DNA of 5,860 bases from Candidatus Cloacimonadota bacterium (GTDB lineage Bacteria > Cloacimonadota > Cloacimonadia > JGIOTU-2). A program made the translations under genes and the position numbers. The notes beneath the pieces were generated by a model, which did not search any database, was not told the origin of the DNA, and was given only the letters and a program-made list of their open reading frames with translations. The stretch covers positions 1-5,860 of the forward strand of contig JACNJG010000144.1 of NCBI GenBank assembly GCA_014382685.1, written 5' to 3'. Shown here piece after piece: positions 1 to 4,983 of the stretch (the first letter of the stretch is position 1; each line of letters opens with the position of its first letter).

Positions 1-296
1 TCAAATATTACTACACTTCCATTTTGATTGCCATCAATTATGGTTTGTGAAATATGGGAAGTATCTTGGGTGGTAATAAATAAAGATGCTACAGTAATAT
101 TCTTTCCATTGAAGTTAATATTTTCAACATAAGTTCCAGGTTGTGCTAAAACTATATCTCCGGCAATTGCTGCGTTTATTCCTGCTTGTATTGTACTATA
201 ATCTGCCGGGATGTTAATTGTGTCTGAAAAAGTGTAACACACAAACATCATACTTAAGATTGTTGCTAAAACTAAAATTCTACTTAATTTCTTCAT
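1..296 (-). CDS. Secreted right-handed beta-helix repeat protein, N-terminal part (runs off the window)
   Basis: Reading the minus strand from the ATG at 296 gives 98 codons without a stop, so the gene continues past base 1. Residues 1-24 form a signal peptide: basic start (MKK, then R6), hydrophobic stretch at about 7-23, and likely cleavage near S24. C20 does not sit in a proper lipobox. The mature part has the entry motif of parallel beta-helix (pectate-lyase-like) proteins: PADYSTIQAGINAA, then GDIVLAQPGTYVENI (residues 46-60), then GKNITV and IIDGN. This pattern marks large extracellular proteins, often surface-anchored, in Cloacimonadota-like and related phyla. Substrate and anchoring cannot be told because the C-terminus is missing. 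A Shine-Dalgarno (AAAGGTGAG) lies a few bases before the ATG, and a strong promoter lies about 110 bp upstream. Confidence 0.85.
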   Translation of the reverse strand, partial: MKKLSRILVLATILSMMFVCYTFSDTINIPADYSTIQAGINAAIAGDIVLAQPGTYVENINFNGKNITVASLFITTQDTSHISQTIIDGNQNGSVVIF

Positions 297-403
297 TTGT
301 CTCACCTTTCGTGGGTTTTGTTGCGAGTTAGTTTTTTTTCCAAACTTTCAGAACTATACCTAATTTAATAGAGAAGCAGTAAATCCAACTAATCAACATG
401 ACA

Positions 404-432
404 ATTAGAAAAATTTATTTATTTGCTGTCAA
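404..432 (-). promoter_or_regulatory. Sigma-70-type promoter for the beta-helix gene
   Basis: On the minus strand a perfect -35 box TTGACA (432-427) is followed after exactly 17 bp by TCTAAT (409-404), five of six matches to the -10 consensus. The spacer is AT-rich. Transcription would start near 397 and leave a leader of about 100 nt before the ATG at 296. This is the best-formed promoter in the window. It rests on sequence match alone. Confidence 0.6.
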
Positions 433-445
433 CTTTTTATTATAA

Positions 446-479
446 AGTTGGGCTTCATCCTTTGCTTTTTGTCCCAACT
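446..479. repeat. Short inverted repeat, 7-bp arms
   Basis: AGTTGGG (446-452) and CCCAACT (473-479) are exact reverse complements around a 20-nt loop. It lies just upstream of the beta-helix promoter. The right arm is shared with the neighbouring palindrome AACTCGA-G-TCGAGTT (476-490), so the two folds would compete. No terminator T-run follows on either strand. Confidence 0.4.
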
Positions 480-590
480 CGAGTCGAGTTCAGGTTTGAT
501 ATTGTTGTTTTATTGTTAATAGAATCTTCAAAAAAACGCTTGTAATTTCCGAATGCTTAAATCCAATTTTTCTAGACCCGACTCGGATTG
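474..590. repeat. Diverged inverted repeat bracketing about 80 bp (possible MITE-like or repeat element)
   Basis: The left end (about 475-493) contains a near-palindrome, AACTCGA-G-TCGAGTT. The right end (about 572-590) contains CCGA-C-TCGG. Reverse-complementing the right end and aligning it to the left gives about 14 matches in 19, with an exact CGAGTCG core, and every mismatch is a transition. That looks like two diverged copies of one terminal sequence. The interior is AT-rich with no reading frame. Whether it is mobile, a regulatory RNA or an accidental pair cannot be decided from one copy. Confidence 0.35.
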
Positions 591-618
591 TAATAGTGCA
601 TCCTAACGATATTTGCCA

Positions 619-640
619 TTGCGAAAGAGGGCTTTCGCAA
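619..640. repeat. Perfect 9-bp hairpin, 4-nt loop
   Basis: TTGCGAAAG (619-627) and CTTTCGCAA (632-640) are exact reverse complements around AGGG. There is no U-run after it on either strand, so it is not a standard intrinsic terminator, although it could protect or delimit the 3' end of the DUF89 transcript. The compact GC-rich stem in an AT-rich gap resembles an interspersed REP-like palindrome. Confidence 0.55.
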
Positions 641-669
641 CGAGTATCTATAAATAATAAATTAAGTTT

Positions 670-698
670 TTTCGTGCTTTTCGTGAATTTCGTGGTTA
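670..698. repeat. Phased 9-nt repeat (CACGAAA units) at the DUF89 stop codon
   Basis: On the minus strand three consecutive 9-mers follow the stop codon: CCACGAAAT, TCACGAAAA and GCACGAAAA. The core CACGAAA is exact in all three. The array begins at the TAA of the DUF89 gene (698-696) with no intervening sequence. Similar CACGAA and CACGGAT phased repeats recur after two other genes in this window, so this is one member of a family of interspersed short-period repeats. Confidence 0.7.
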
Positions 699-1547
699 GT
701 TTAAATCCGATCCCATCAAAACAAGTGAATTAATAGGAACACCAATATCTCTTGCCAGTACTTCACATTTTACTTTAAGAAGGAAAAAAATCTCTCTACT
801 TTCATCAGACATTCCTTCATAATTGCCCTGACCTTTGCTGATGATCATGTCAGCATTCATGAAAATTTCTTTAAACTCCTCACTGCATTTAGAAAGAATA
901 ATTCCGGGCGTCGCAGAACCGGAAGATATGATCTCAGCGAATTTATCAATTCCAGCACGTTTCGCATCTTTTTTTACTACATCATTTATAACAGGAGTTC
1001 CACGAACTGAATAAATCACTTTTTTATAAGCAAATTGCTTAATCAACAATCTGTCAAACACAGATTCGCCGGCATTATCACCTATATAGAGAATTGTATC
1101 AGCCCGTTCTAACCGACTTCTAAATAATTCATAATCGTTTATTGCCAAATCTTTATGAATGATCGTTTCAATTTCCGATGGAATATCAAAATCATGATGA
1201 ATCGCAAGATCGATGACATTTCCTGCAATTGCCATTTTGATAGCAGTGAATAGGGGATCGGTACTTTTTTCAATGATATTTTTGCAGAATGGGACAAGCT
1301 GCAGTGCTTCATCCGTGTTTTGATTTTTGAGTGTTTCGTAAGGGTCTTCTACGCCGGAAATTTCCCTGATTTTTCCATATATGAATTCTCCAATTTCAGG
1401 TGGAGTTTTGTCCAAAGAAATTTCTGGAAAGAGCATTCCGACTTCATCAATAATGTGCTTTATCACTTTTTGGTCATCGGTGAATAATCTTGCTGCACGA
1501 AGCGCTTGTTTGACGAAACAGGGGAAACATTCAAAATAGGTTTTCAT
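696..1547 (-). CDS. DUF89 / ARMT1-like metal-dependent phosphatase family protein
   Basis: This 283-residue protein has the marks of the prokaryotic DUF89 family. C7-x2-C10 in ECFPCFVKQAL opens the protein. AGNVID lies at 108-113, the catalytic GDNAGE motif at 156-161 (D157 and N158 the expected metal ligands), RGTPVINDV at 182-190 with a further acidic ligand candidate D189, and KGQGNYE at 238-244. Eukaryotic and yeast members hydrolyse sugar phosphates and related metabolites as damage-control enzymes, using Mn, Co or Ni; the substrate of the bacterial CxxC branch is not established. The protein is cytoplasmic, with no signal peptide. The ATG at 1547 is supported by the Shine-Dalgarno AAAGGA five bases upstream and by homology-like placement of the CxxC. 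The gene stands alone on its transcript, with a 226-bp gap upstream. A phased repeat touches its stop codon. Confidence 0.88.
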   Translation of the reverse strand: MKTYFECFPCFVKQALRAARLFTDDQKVIKHIIDEVGMLFPEISLDKTPPEIGEFIYGKIREISGVEDPYETLKNQNTDEALQLVPFCKNIIEKSTDPLFTAIKMAIAGNVIDLAIHHDFDIPSEIETIIHKDLAINDYELFRSRLERADTILYIGDNAGESVFDRLLIKQFAYKKVIYSVRGTPVINDVVKKDAKRAGIDKFAEIISSGSATPGIILSKCSEEFKEIFMNADMIISKGQGNYEGMSDESREIFFLLKVKCEVLARDIGVPINSLVLMGSDLN

Positions 1548-1680
1548 TGGTGTCCTTTCTATTACTTTTTAGTATCTTATTTCTAATATTTGTGTTTTTT
1601 TTGGCAAAATATTTTTCTCACTCTTTATGAACACTCTATTAGAAGTGATTTACATGGATAAAATTATTTTCCACCTTTTT

Positions 1681-1755
1681 AATTTGCGAAAATTTGTGTT
1701 AATTCGCCTGCCACGGCGTATCCGCCAGCTGGCGGAGAAGACGGGTGGTTAAATC
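1681..1755. repeat. Phased 10-nt repeat interrupted by a GC-rich palindromic element
   Basis: On the minus strand CACAAATTTT and CGCAAATTAA are two 10-nt units in register. A third unit would read CACGAATTAA, but its CAC (1747-1745) and GAATTAA (1705-1699) are separated by 39 bp. Joining ACCAC to GAATT restores the array. The interrupting piece occupies about 1706-1744 and is described separately. The array lies just downstream of the small Cys protein gene that ends at 1774. Confidence 0.5.
1706..1744. mobile_element. 39-bp GC-rich palindromic insert (REP/MITE-like)
   Basis: The insert is strongly GC-rich in an AT-rich neighbourhood. It contains the perfect 16-bp palindrome TCCGCCAGCTGGCGGA (1721-1736) and a second small stem, CGCC with GGCG (1705-1708 and 1715-1718). 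Its outer ends can pair imperfectly (CCTGCC with GACGGG). Removing it restores a continuous phased repeat, which argues for insertion. I recall similar GC palindromes scattered in several environmental genomes, but a database comparison is needed. It encodes nothing and has no target duplication that I can identify with certainty. Confidence 0.45.
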
Positions 1756-1773
1756 TTTTCCGGTTTATCCGGG

Positions 1774-1992
1774 TTAGGGTAATTCATTTGCTATCGATCC
1801 ATCGGGGAGCATATTATCAGGGTGATATCTTCCGGTTTCTTCCATGTGGTAGCGTACACACTTTGTCCAGTCGCCTTTGCAATAGTTGAGGATCCAATTT
1901 TCATCCAGCTTACCTGCTTCATAATAATACTTCATCGGGCAAACAGGATACCATTTACATTGTGTATTTTCTGTTTCTGATTTCATAACCAT
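1774..1992 (-). CDS. Small four-cysteine protein, possible metal or Fe-S binding domain, function unknown
   Basis: This 72-residue protein has four cysteines, C12, C18, C38 and C45 (C-x5-C-x19-C-x6-C), in the phrases CKWYPVCPM and YCKGDWTKCVRY, then ends with HPDNMLPDGS (57-66). I recall a short conserved motif of this kind (YCxGD followed by CxRY, then LPDG) as standalone proteins in anaerobes and archaea and as a segment of larger sensory proteins, but I know no assigned function. The spacing suits a metal or iron-sulfur site. No signal peptide or membrane segment is visible. There is no clear Shine-Dalgarno before M1 (1992) or the alternative M3 (1986), while a TATAAT lies only 13 nt upstream of M1, so the message may be leaderless. 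It is divergent from the TrmO gene. Confidence 0.75.
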   Translation of the reverse strand: MVMKSETENTQCKWYPVCPMKYYYEAGKLDENWILNYCKGDWTKCVRYHMEETGRYHPDNMLPDGSIANELP

Positions 1993-2005
1993 TTAGTGTG
2001 AAGAA

Positions 2006-2011
2006 ATTATA
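2006..2011 (-). promoter_or_regulatory. Consensus -10 box very close to the small Cys protein start
   Basis: TATAAT on the minus strand (2011-2006) matches the sigma-70 -10 consensus perfectly and lies 13 nt before the ATG at 1992. Transcription would begin around 1999, leaving about six leader bases. A perfect TTGACA also occurs at 2030-2025, but the spacing to the -10 is only 13 bp, too short for a standard promoter, so the -35 contribution is uncertain. Confidence 0.45.
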
Positions 2012-2033
2012 GGGTGTACTCCTTTGTCAAAAA

Positions 2034-2098
2034 AGTTAGAAGGTTGAAAGGTTGGAAAGTTGGCAGGTTCGTATGTTTGAAGGATTGGAAATGTTGAC
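2034..2098. repeat. Degenerate phased purine-rich repeat (AGGTTGGA-like units)
   Basis: On the plus strand GTTAGA, AGGTTGAA, AGGTTGGA, AAGTTGGC, AGGTT, then AGGATTGGA and ATGTTGAC follow one another with a period of roughly 8-9 nt, one strand carrying almost only G, A and T. It fills the space between the divergent small Cys protein and TrmO genes. I recall repeats of the type AGGTTGGAAAGTTGG as widespread intergenic sequences in Bacteroidota-like and environmental genomes. The opposite frame would read NFPTFQPSNF, a typical translation of such repeats and not evidence for a protein. Confidence 0.6.
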
Positions 2099-2148
2099 AG
2101 TGTGTGCAGAGAATTTTCAGTCCAATCATGAATATTAAGAAAGAAATC

Positions 2149-2625
2149 ATGGAGTTTTCTCCAATTGGAGTAATCAATACACCTCACAAAGAATCTACGA
2201 AAACGCCCATACAACCGGTGTTTGCAAAGGGTATTACCGGGACTGTCGAAATCTATCCTGAATATAGTGAAGGACTTACTGATCTGGAAAAATTTTCTCA
2301 TGTTTTTTTGATTTATTATTTCAATCAATCATCAAAAACCATGCTCAAGGTCAAACCATATCTCCAAGATGAGTTACATGGTGTTTTTGCAACGCGAGCT
2401 CCGCACCGTCCCAATAAGATCGGTATTAGCGTAGTAAAACTCCGCAGGATCGAAGGAAACATTTTATATGTCGAAGATGTGGATATCCTTGATGGAACAC
2501 CATTACTCGACATCAAACCATACATAGCACGTTTTGATTCAAGGAGCGATGTGTATTCCGGCTGGCAGGATGAGATTCTCGATGATACTGCAAATGTGCG
2601 TGGAAAAAGAGATTATAAGGAATAA
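2149..2625 (+). CDS. trmO: TrmO/TsaA-like tRNA (m6t6A37) methyltransferase, short form
   Basis: The protein is recognised by PIGVINTPH at its N-terminus (5-13), HGVFATR (77-83), RPNKIG (87-92) and DILDGTPLLDIKPY (112-125), the signature of the TsaA-like beta-barrel family. TrmO uses S-adenosylmethionine to N6-methylate t6A at position 37 of certain tRNAs and works as a cytoplasmic dimer. With the chosen start it is 158 residues, so it is the short form without the C-terminal domain of the roughly 235-residue E. coli enzyme; substrate specificity may differ. The start at 2149 begins with MEFSPIGV as family members do and follows a purine stretch (AAGAAAG) at suitable distance. An ATG at 2128 and a GTG at 2104 are possible in-frame alternatives. 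The usual P of RPNPIG is K here. It converges with the uracil-DNA glycosylase gene across a 76-bp gap in which I see no terminator. Confidence 0.85.
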   Translation: MEFSPIGVINTPHKESTKTPIQPVFAKGITGTVEIYPEYSEGLTDLEKFSHVFLIYYFNQSSKTMLKVKPYLQDELHGVFATRAPHRPNKIGISVVKLRRIEGNILYVEDVDILDGTPLLDIKPYIARFDSRSDVYSGWQDEILDDTANVRGKRDYKE

Positions 2626-2701
2626 GATAAATTTTTCTCTCGTTTCACTGTTCTGACTTTCCTGTCGCAGAATGCATATTCATATACGTAACAACGATCA
2701 T

Positions 2702-3259
2702 TTAAGATCTGCTTAACTGCTTCAGCTTCTTAAGATTATTAACAAATTTTGTGATAAATTCATGATGATACAATAATGATGCAGGGTGAGAGAGGGGGAA
2801 TATTTTGTAATTTTCAGATATGAAAACCTTCCCGATCAATTCTGGGAATTCCTTTTTTGAGAATGAAGGTAGAGTAAATTTTTCAAAGATATATTTAGTC
2901 GCATAATAACCAAGAGGAGCTAAAATTTTTGGAGCGATTGCCTCAATTTCCGAATCTAAATATATTGAGCATGCTCTGATCTCACTTTGCTTTGGTTTTC
3001 TATTTTTTGGAAGATTACATTTTATGAGATTTGTCATGTATAATTCATTTTCCGCTATGTTCGATTCATTCAGGAGCGTATGTAAGATTTCTCCTGATGG
3101 TCCTACAAACATTCTATTCTCTTTATCCTCACGCTCTCCAGGAGCTTGAGCGATCAGCATTACATCAGCATGTATGTTTCCTTCTCCTACAAGTGCATGT
3201 GTTCGGGTCTTATGAAGGGAACACCTTTTGCATACTTGAAGTTCTTCTCGGGTAAACAT
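2702..3259 (-). CDS. Family-4-type [4Fe-4S] uracil-DNA glycosylase (UDGa)
   Basis: This 185-residue enzyme removes uracil from DNA to start base-excision repair. C10-x2-C13 and C81-x15-C97 reproduce the iron-sulfur ligand spacing of the thermophilic family-4 enzymes. Motif 1 reads AQAPGERED (37-45), the conserved FVGPSG follows at 51-56, the TNLIKC and PKNRKP segment spans 76-90, and motif 2 is SHPASLL (157-163) with H158 the likely leaving-group-stabilising residue. The first motif normally reads GEGPG or GEAPG; here the glutamate is Q38. The ATG at 3259 places the CxxC at the expected distance; only a weak AGAG precedes it. It is the last gene of the minus-strand run, 36 bp after the second NifX-like gene, so it is probably transcribed with the ATPase and NifX genes. 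Confidence 0.88.
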   Translation of the reverse strand: MFTREELQVCKRCSLHKTRTHALVGEGNIHADVMLIAQAPGEREDKENRMFVGPSGEILHTLLNESNIAENELYMTNLIKCNLPKNRKPKQSEIRACSIYLDSEIEAIAPKILAPLGYYATKYIFEKFTLPSFSKKEFPELIGKVFISENYKIFPLSHPASLLYHHEFITKFVNNLKKLKQLSRS

Positions 3260-3295
3260 GATACTCTAAATTTTTCATCCTATAAGACAGCTTTT

Positions 3296-3690
3296 TTAGA
3301 ATCTGAGATGATTTCTTTCTTTACCCTTTTCCCACTCGTTCACAATCTGCTCTTTATTCGTACTGATTATTTGAAGAGAACTTGTGATCTCATCATCTTT
3401 CACGACAACGCATACAAACTTTTTTTGATACGTTTTATGTTTGGACCAAAAATTTTAGATACAACAACAGTTACCTTTTCATCGAGAAGCAATGTGCTAA
3501 TCCCCCTTGCTTTTCTGTGATCAGCGTGAACCTCTTCCTCTTCATCAACTGTGTTTGGTATTCTCTTGATAAATGAAAACTGACCATTATCAAATTCATA
3601 AATATCGTAAAAGAGGGCATCACCAAAATGTTTCTTCATAAAGGTTTTTCCATCATCTGTAGCAAAAGCTGCCCTGAATTTTTTAAGAAT
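3296..3690 (-). CDS. NifX/NifB-type cluster-binding protein, frameshifted in an A7 run, probable ATT start
   Basis: Two overlapping frames together give one NifX-family protein (dinitrogenase Fe-Mo cofactor biosynthesis domain). The upstream frame carries AAFATDDGKTF (7-17), HFGDA, a VHADHRKARG motif (54-63) and SKIFGPNIKRI (78-88), then ends early at 3400. The other frame continues from the A7 run at 3426-3420 as KKFVCVVVKDD to NHLRF and a TAA at 3298-3296. Restoring one A gives 131 residues, a normal length for the family. The open frame has no ATG before M18 (3639), which would discard the first conserved strand. An ATT at 3690-3688 overlaps the upstream TAA by one base and sits five bases after AAGGTGAG, so it is the likely start. 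Such proteins bind metal-sulfur clusters; the actual cluster is unknown. Sequencing error, decay or ribosomal slippage could explain the shift. Confidence 0.75.
3420..3426 (-). other. A7 homopolymer at the frameshift point of the NifX-like gene
   Basis: On the minus strand ATC is followed by seven A and then GTTTG. Frame 0 reads AAA AAA AGT and stops 6 codons later. Slipping back one base gives AAA AAA AAG TTT, the family-like KKKF. The site is a plausible place for homopolymer miscounting or for P-site slippage on AAA codons. It is not a perfect X-XXY-YYZ heptamer, because the base before the A-run is C. Confidence 0.65.
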
Positions 3691-3698
3691 TATAACTC
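3688..3698 (-). promoter_or_regulatory. Coupled stop/start TAATT with ribosome-binding site inside the upstream gene
   Basis: The first NifX-like gene ends with codons GGT GAG TTA TAA. The AAGGTGAG formed there is a good Shine-Dalgarno for a start five bases later, where ATT (3690-3688) stands in the position expected for ATG in a TAATG overlap. This fixes the likely start of the second NifX-like gene and implies translational coupling. Confidence 0.5.
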
Positions 3699-4019
3699 AC
3701 CTTTTTTGTAAGCATCATACGCTTCTTTTGCTGTCATTGTACCTGCCCCGGTAATAATTTTTATATTTACTTGTTTAAGAGCCATTGCTGCATTTCCGCC
3801 GGGTCCGTTTCCAGTTATGAGCACATCGGGCTTTTGTTCAAAAAGTTTTTGGGCAGTTCGAGGTCCTGCACCGTGCGCTACTTCATTGATATCAGTGTTG
3901 TCAACTGAAGTTAGTTCATCTTTTTCTTCATCATAAATAAGAAAATAATCTGTCCGTCCGAATCGGGCATCCATAGGGGAATCCCATTCGGTTCCTTTTG
4001 TTGTAAATGCTATTTTCAT
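3690..4019 (-). CDS. NifX/NifB-family metal-sulfur cluster-binding protein (Orp-like)
   Basis: The 109-residue protein is a single dinitrogenase-cofactor-biosynthesis (NifX/NifB-like) domain with an alternating strand-helix layout. MKIAFTTKG starts the first strand, MDARFGRTDYFLIYD (16-30) follows, AHGAGPRTAQKLF (48-60) contains H49, and PDVLITGNGPGGNAAMAL (64-81) and GAGTMTAKEAYDAY (91-104) close the fold. Family members carry or transfer iron, molybdenum or mixed-metal sulfur clusters; the Desulfovibrio orange protein binds a Mo-Cu-S cluster. Which cluster this one binds is not shown. Its start at 4019 has the Shine-Dalgarno AAGGAG four bases upstream. It follows the ATPase pair after a 79-bp gap filled by an inverted repeat, and its stop overlaps the start of the second NifX-like gene. 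Confidence 0.87.
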   Translation of the reverse strand: MKIAFTTKGTEWDSPMDARFGRTDYFLIYDEEKDELTSVDNTDINEVAHGAGPRTAQKLFEQKPDVLITGNGPGGNAAMALKQVNIKIITGAGTMTAKEAYDAYKKGEL

Positions 4020-4038
4020 TTTACTCCTTATTTTTTTA

Positions 4039-4120
4039 GCTCACAGATATACACGGATTTTCACGGATGTTTTAATAATTATTTTTTCTTATCCGTGTTT
4101 ATCTGTGTGAATCTGTGAGC
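4039..4120. repeat. Phased 10-nt CACAGAT/CACGGAT repeat forming a large inverted repeat
   Basis: The left arm (4039-4068) and the reverse complement of the right arm (4091-4120) align with 24 of 30 identical bases and no gaps. Within each arm the unit CACAGAT or CACGGAT recurs every 10 nt, three times. The 22-bp spacer includes the perfect palindrome AATAATTATT (4074-4083), close to the centre. On the minus strand the structure begins inside the end of the second ATPase gene and finishes nine bases before the Shine-Dalgarno of the NifX-like gene. The transcript could form one long hairpin between them. No T-run follows, so a standard terminator is not supported. Confidence 0.75.
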
Positions 4121-4983
4121 AACAATATTTTCTTCCAACTATAAACTAAAATCTTCTTTAAATTTCCATCATCAAATTCTATTATCGTCTTTCCCTGCGT
4201 CATTGCCCGTGTGAAGGTCTCATCATAAGGGATATCTGAGATATGATCTATGCTGTTTTCTCCACAAAATGATTTAATTTTTTCTGAAATTTCTTCATTT
4301 ACATCATACTTATTAATGATGCACCCAGCGGGAATATGGAAGTTTTGAACAAGCTCATACACTCTCTTCATGTCATGAAATCCGGAAAGTGTTGGCTCTG
4401 TAACAAGGATTACGTAATCAGCCCCAGATAAGGAAGATACTACAGGACAGCCAATGCCGGGAGAACCATCCACTAGAATGAAATCCTTGCCGGTTTCATT
4501 TGCAATATTCTTTGCTTCCTTTTTGACTTTTGCGACCAGTTTGCCGGAATTATCTGCACCGATACCCAGTCTTGCGTGAACCATTTGCGCTTCACTTTTT
4601 ATTATTGAAATGTACCACTTGCCTACATTTTGTTCAACCATTTGTATCGCTTTGACGGGGCATATCTCAGCGCAGTAACCACATCCTTCACAATCAAGAT
4701 TTATGATATTGTAGGAATCATCGATTTTTTGAACTGCATCAAATCTACAAACCTGCTTACATTTTCCGCATTTCGTGCATAGCTCCTGATCGATCTCTGC
4801 TTTAAAACCTGAATAGAAATCTTCTGATCGTGCAAAATCCGGCTGAAGCAAAAGGTGCATATCTGCAGCATCCACATCGCAGTCTGCAATGACAGCATTC
4901 TTTCCTGCAAGCATCGCAAATGCAGCAGTGATAGAGGTTTTACCTGTTCCGCCTTTTCCTGAAATGACAACTATTTCCTTCAT
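4099..4983 (-). CDS. MinD/ParA-type ATPase with two [4Fe-4S] ferredoxin motifs (second of the pair)
   Basis: The 294-residue protein starts with the deviant Walker A SGKGGTGKT (8-16, signature K10), has the A' segment DCDVDAADMH (34-43), and Walker B ILVDGSPGIGCP (169-180). Between them lies a ferredoxin domain with C69, C72, C75, C79 and C98, C101, C104, C108, enough for two [4Fe-4S] clusters. Such ATPases accompany NifX-like proteins; in Desulfovibrio two of them belong to the Orp complex. The role is presumably ATP-driven handling of a metal-sulfur cluster or positioning of the complex. ATG 4983 overlaps the TGA of the upstream paralogue by four bases (ATGA), with AGAGGTG as ribosome-binding site. 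The last six residues, LTDSHR, are encoded within the phased repeat at 4091-4120. Confidence 0.92.
   Translation of the reverse strand: MKEIVVISGKGGTGKTSITAAFAMLAGKNAVIADCDVDAADMHLLLQPDFARSEDFYSGFKAEIDQELCTKCGKCKQVCRFDAVQKIDDSYNIINLDCEGCGYCAEICPVKAIQMVEQNVGKWYISIIKSEAQMVHARLGIGADNSGKLVAKVKKEAKNIANETGKDFILVDGSPGIGCPVVSSLSGADYVILVTEPTLSGFHDMKRVYELVQNFHIPAGCIINKYDVNEEISEKIKSFCGENSIDHISDIPYDETFTRAMTQGKTIIEFDDGNLKKILVYSWKKILLLTDSHR

Larger units (their letters stand above)
297..695. other. Gene-free 399-bp region between the beta-helix gene and the DUF89 gene
   Basis: I see no credible coding frame on either strand. The region holds, from left to right, the roughly 100-nt leader and promoter (404-432) of the beta-helix gene, a hairpin with 7-bp arms at 446-452 and 473-479, a diverged inverted repeat at 474-590, a perfect 9-bp hairpin at 619-640, and a phased 9-nt repeat at 670-698 against the stop codon of the DUF89 gene. 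No hairpin is followed by a clear T-run, so none is called as an intrinsic terminator. Confidence 0.7.

Noticed and set aside
619..640. Intrinsic terminator
   Set aside because: The stem is strong, but neither strand has a T-run directly after it.
1574..1607. Promoter for the DUF89 gene (TTGCCA and TAAGAT, minus strand)
   Set aside because: The spacing is 22 bp, outside the usual range, and the run of A/T makes chance matches likely.
2094..2122. Sigma-70 promoter for TrmO based on TTGACA at 2094-2099
   Set aside because: The -35 is perfect, but at 16-18 bp spacing the candidate -10 hexamers match the consensus very poorly, so a promoter is not called.
1993..2328. Minus-strand open frame of 111 codons
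   Set aside because: It lies opposite the TrmO start and reads through the purine-rich repeat, giving NFPTFQPSNF-type repeat translation. No family features, and TrmO is clearly real on the other strand.
3146..3520. Plus-strand open frame of 124 codons
   Set aside because: It is antisense to the uracil-DNA glycosylase and the NifX-like gene, both with recognisable motifs. No ribosome-binding site or family resemblance.
4701..4970. Second minus-strand frame inside the ATPase gene
   Set aside because: It lies in a different frame over the P-loop and ferredoxin part of a well-supported ATPase and has no recognisable features.
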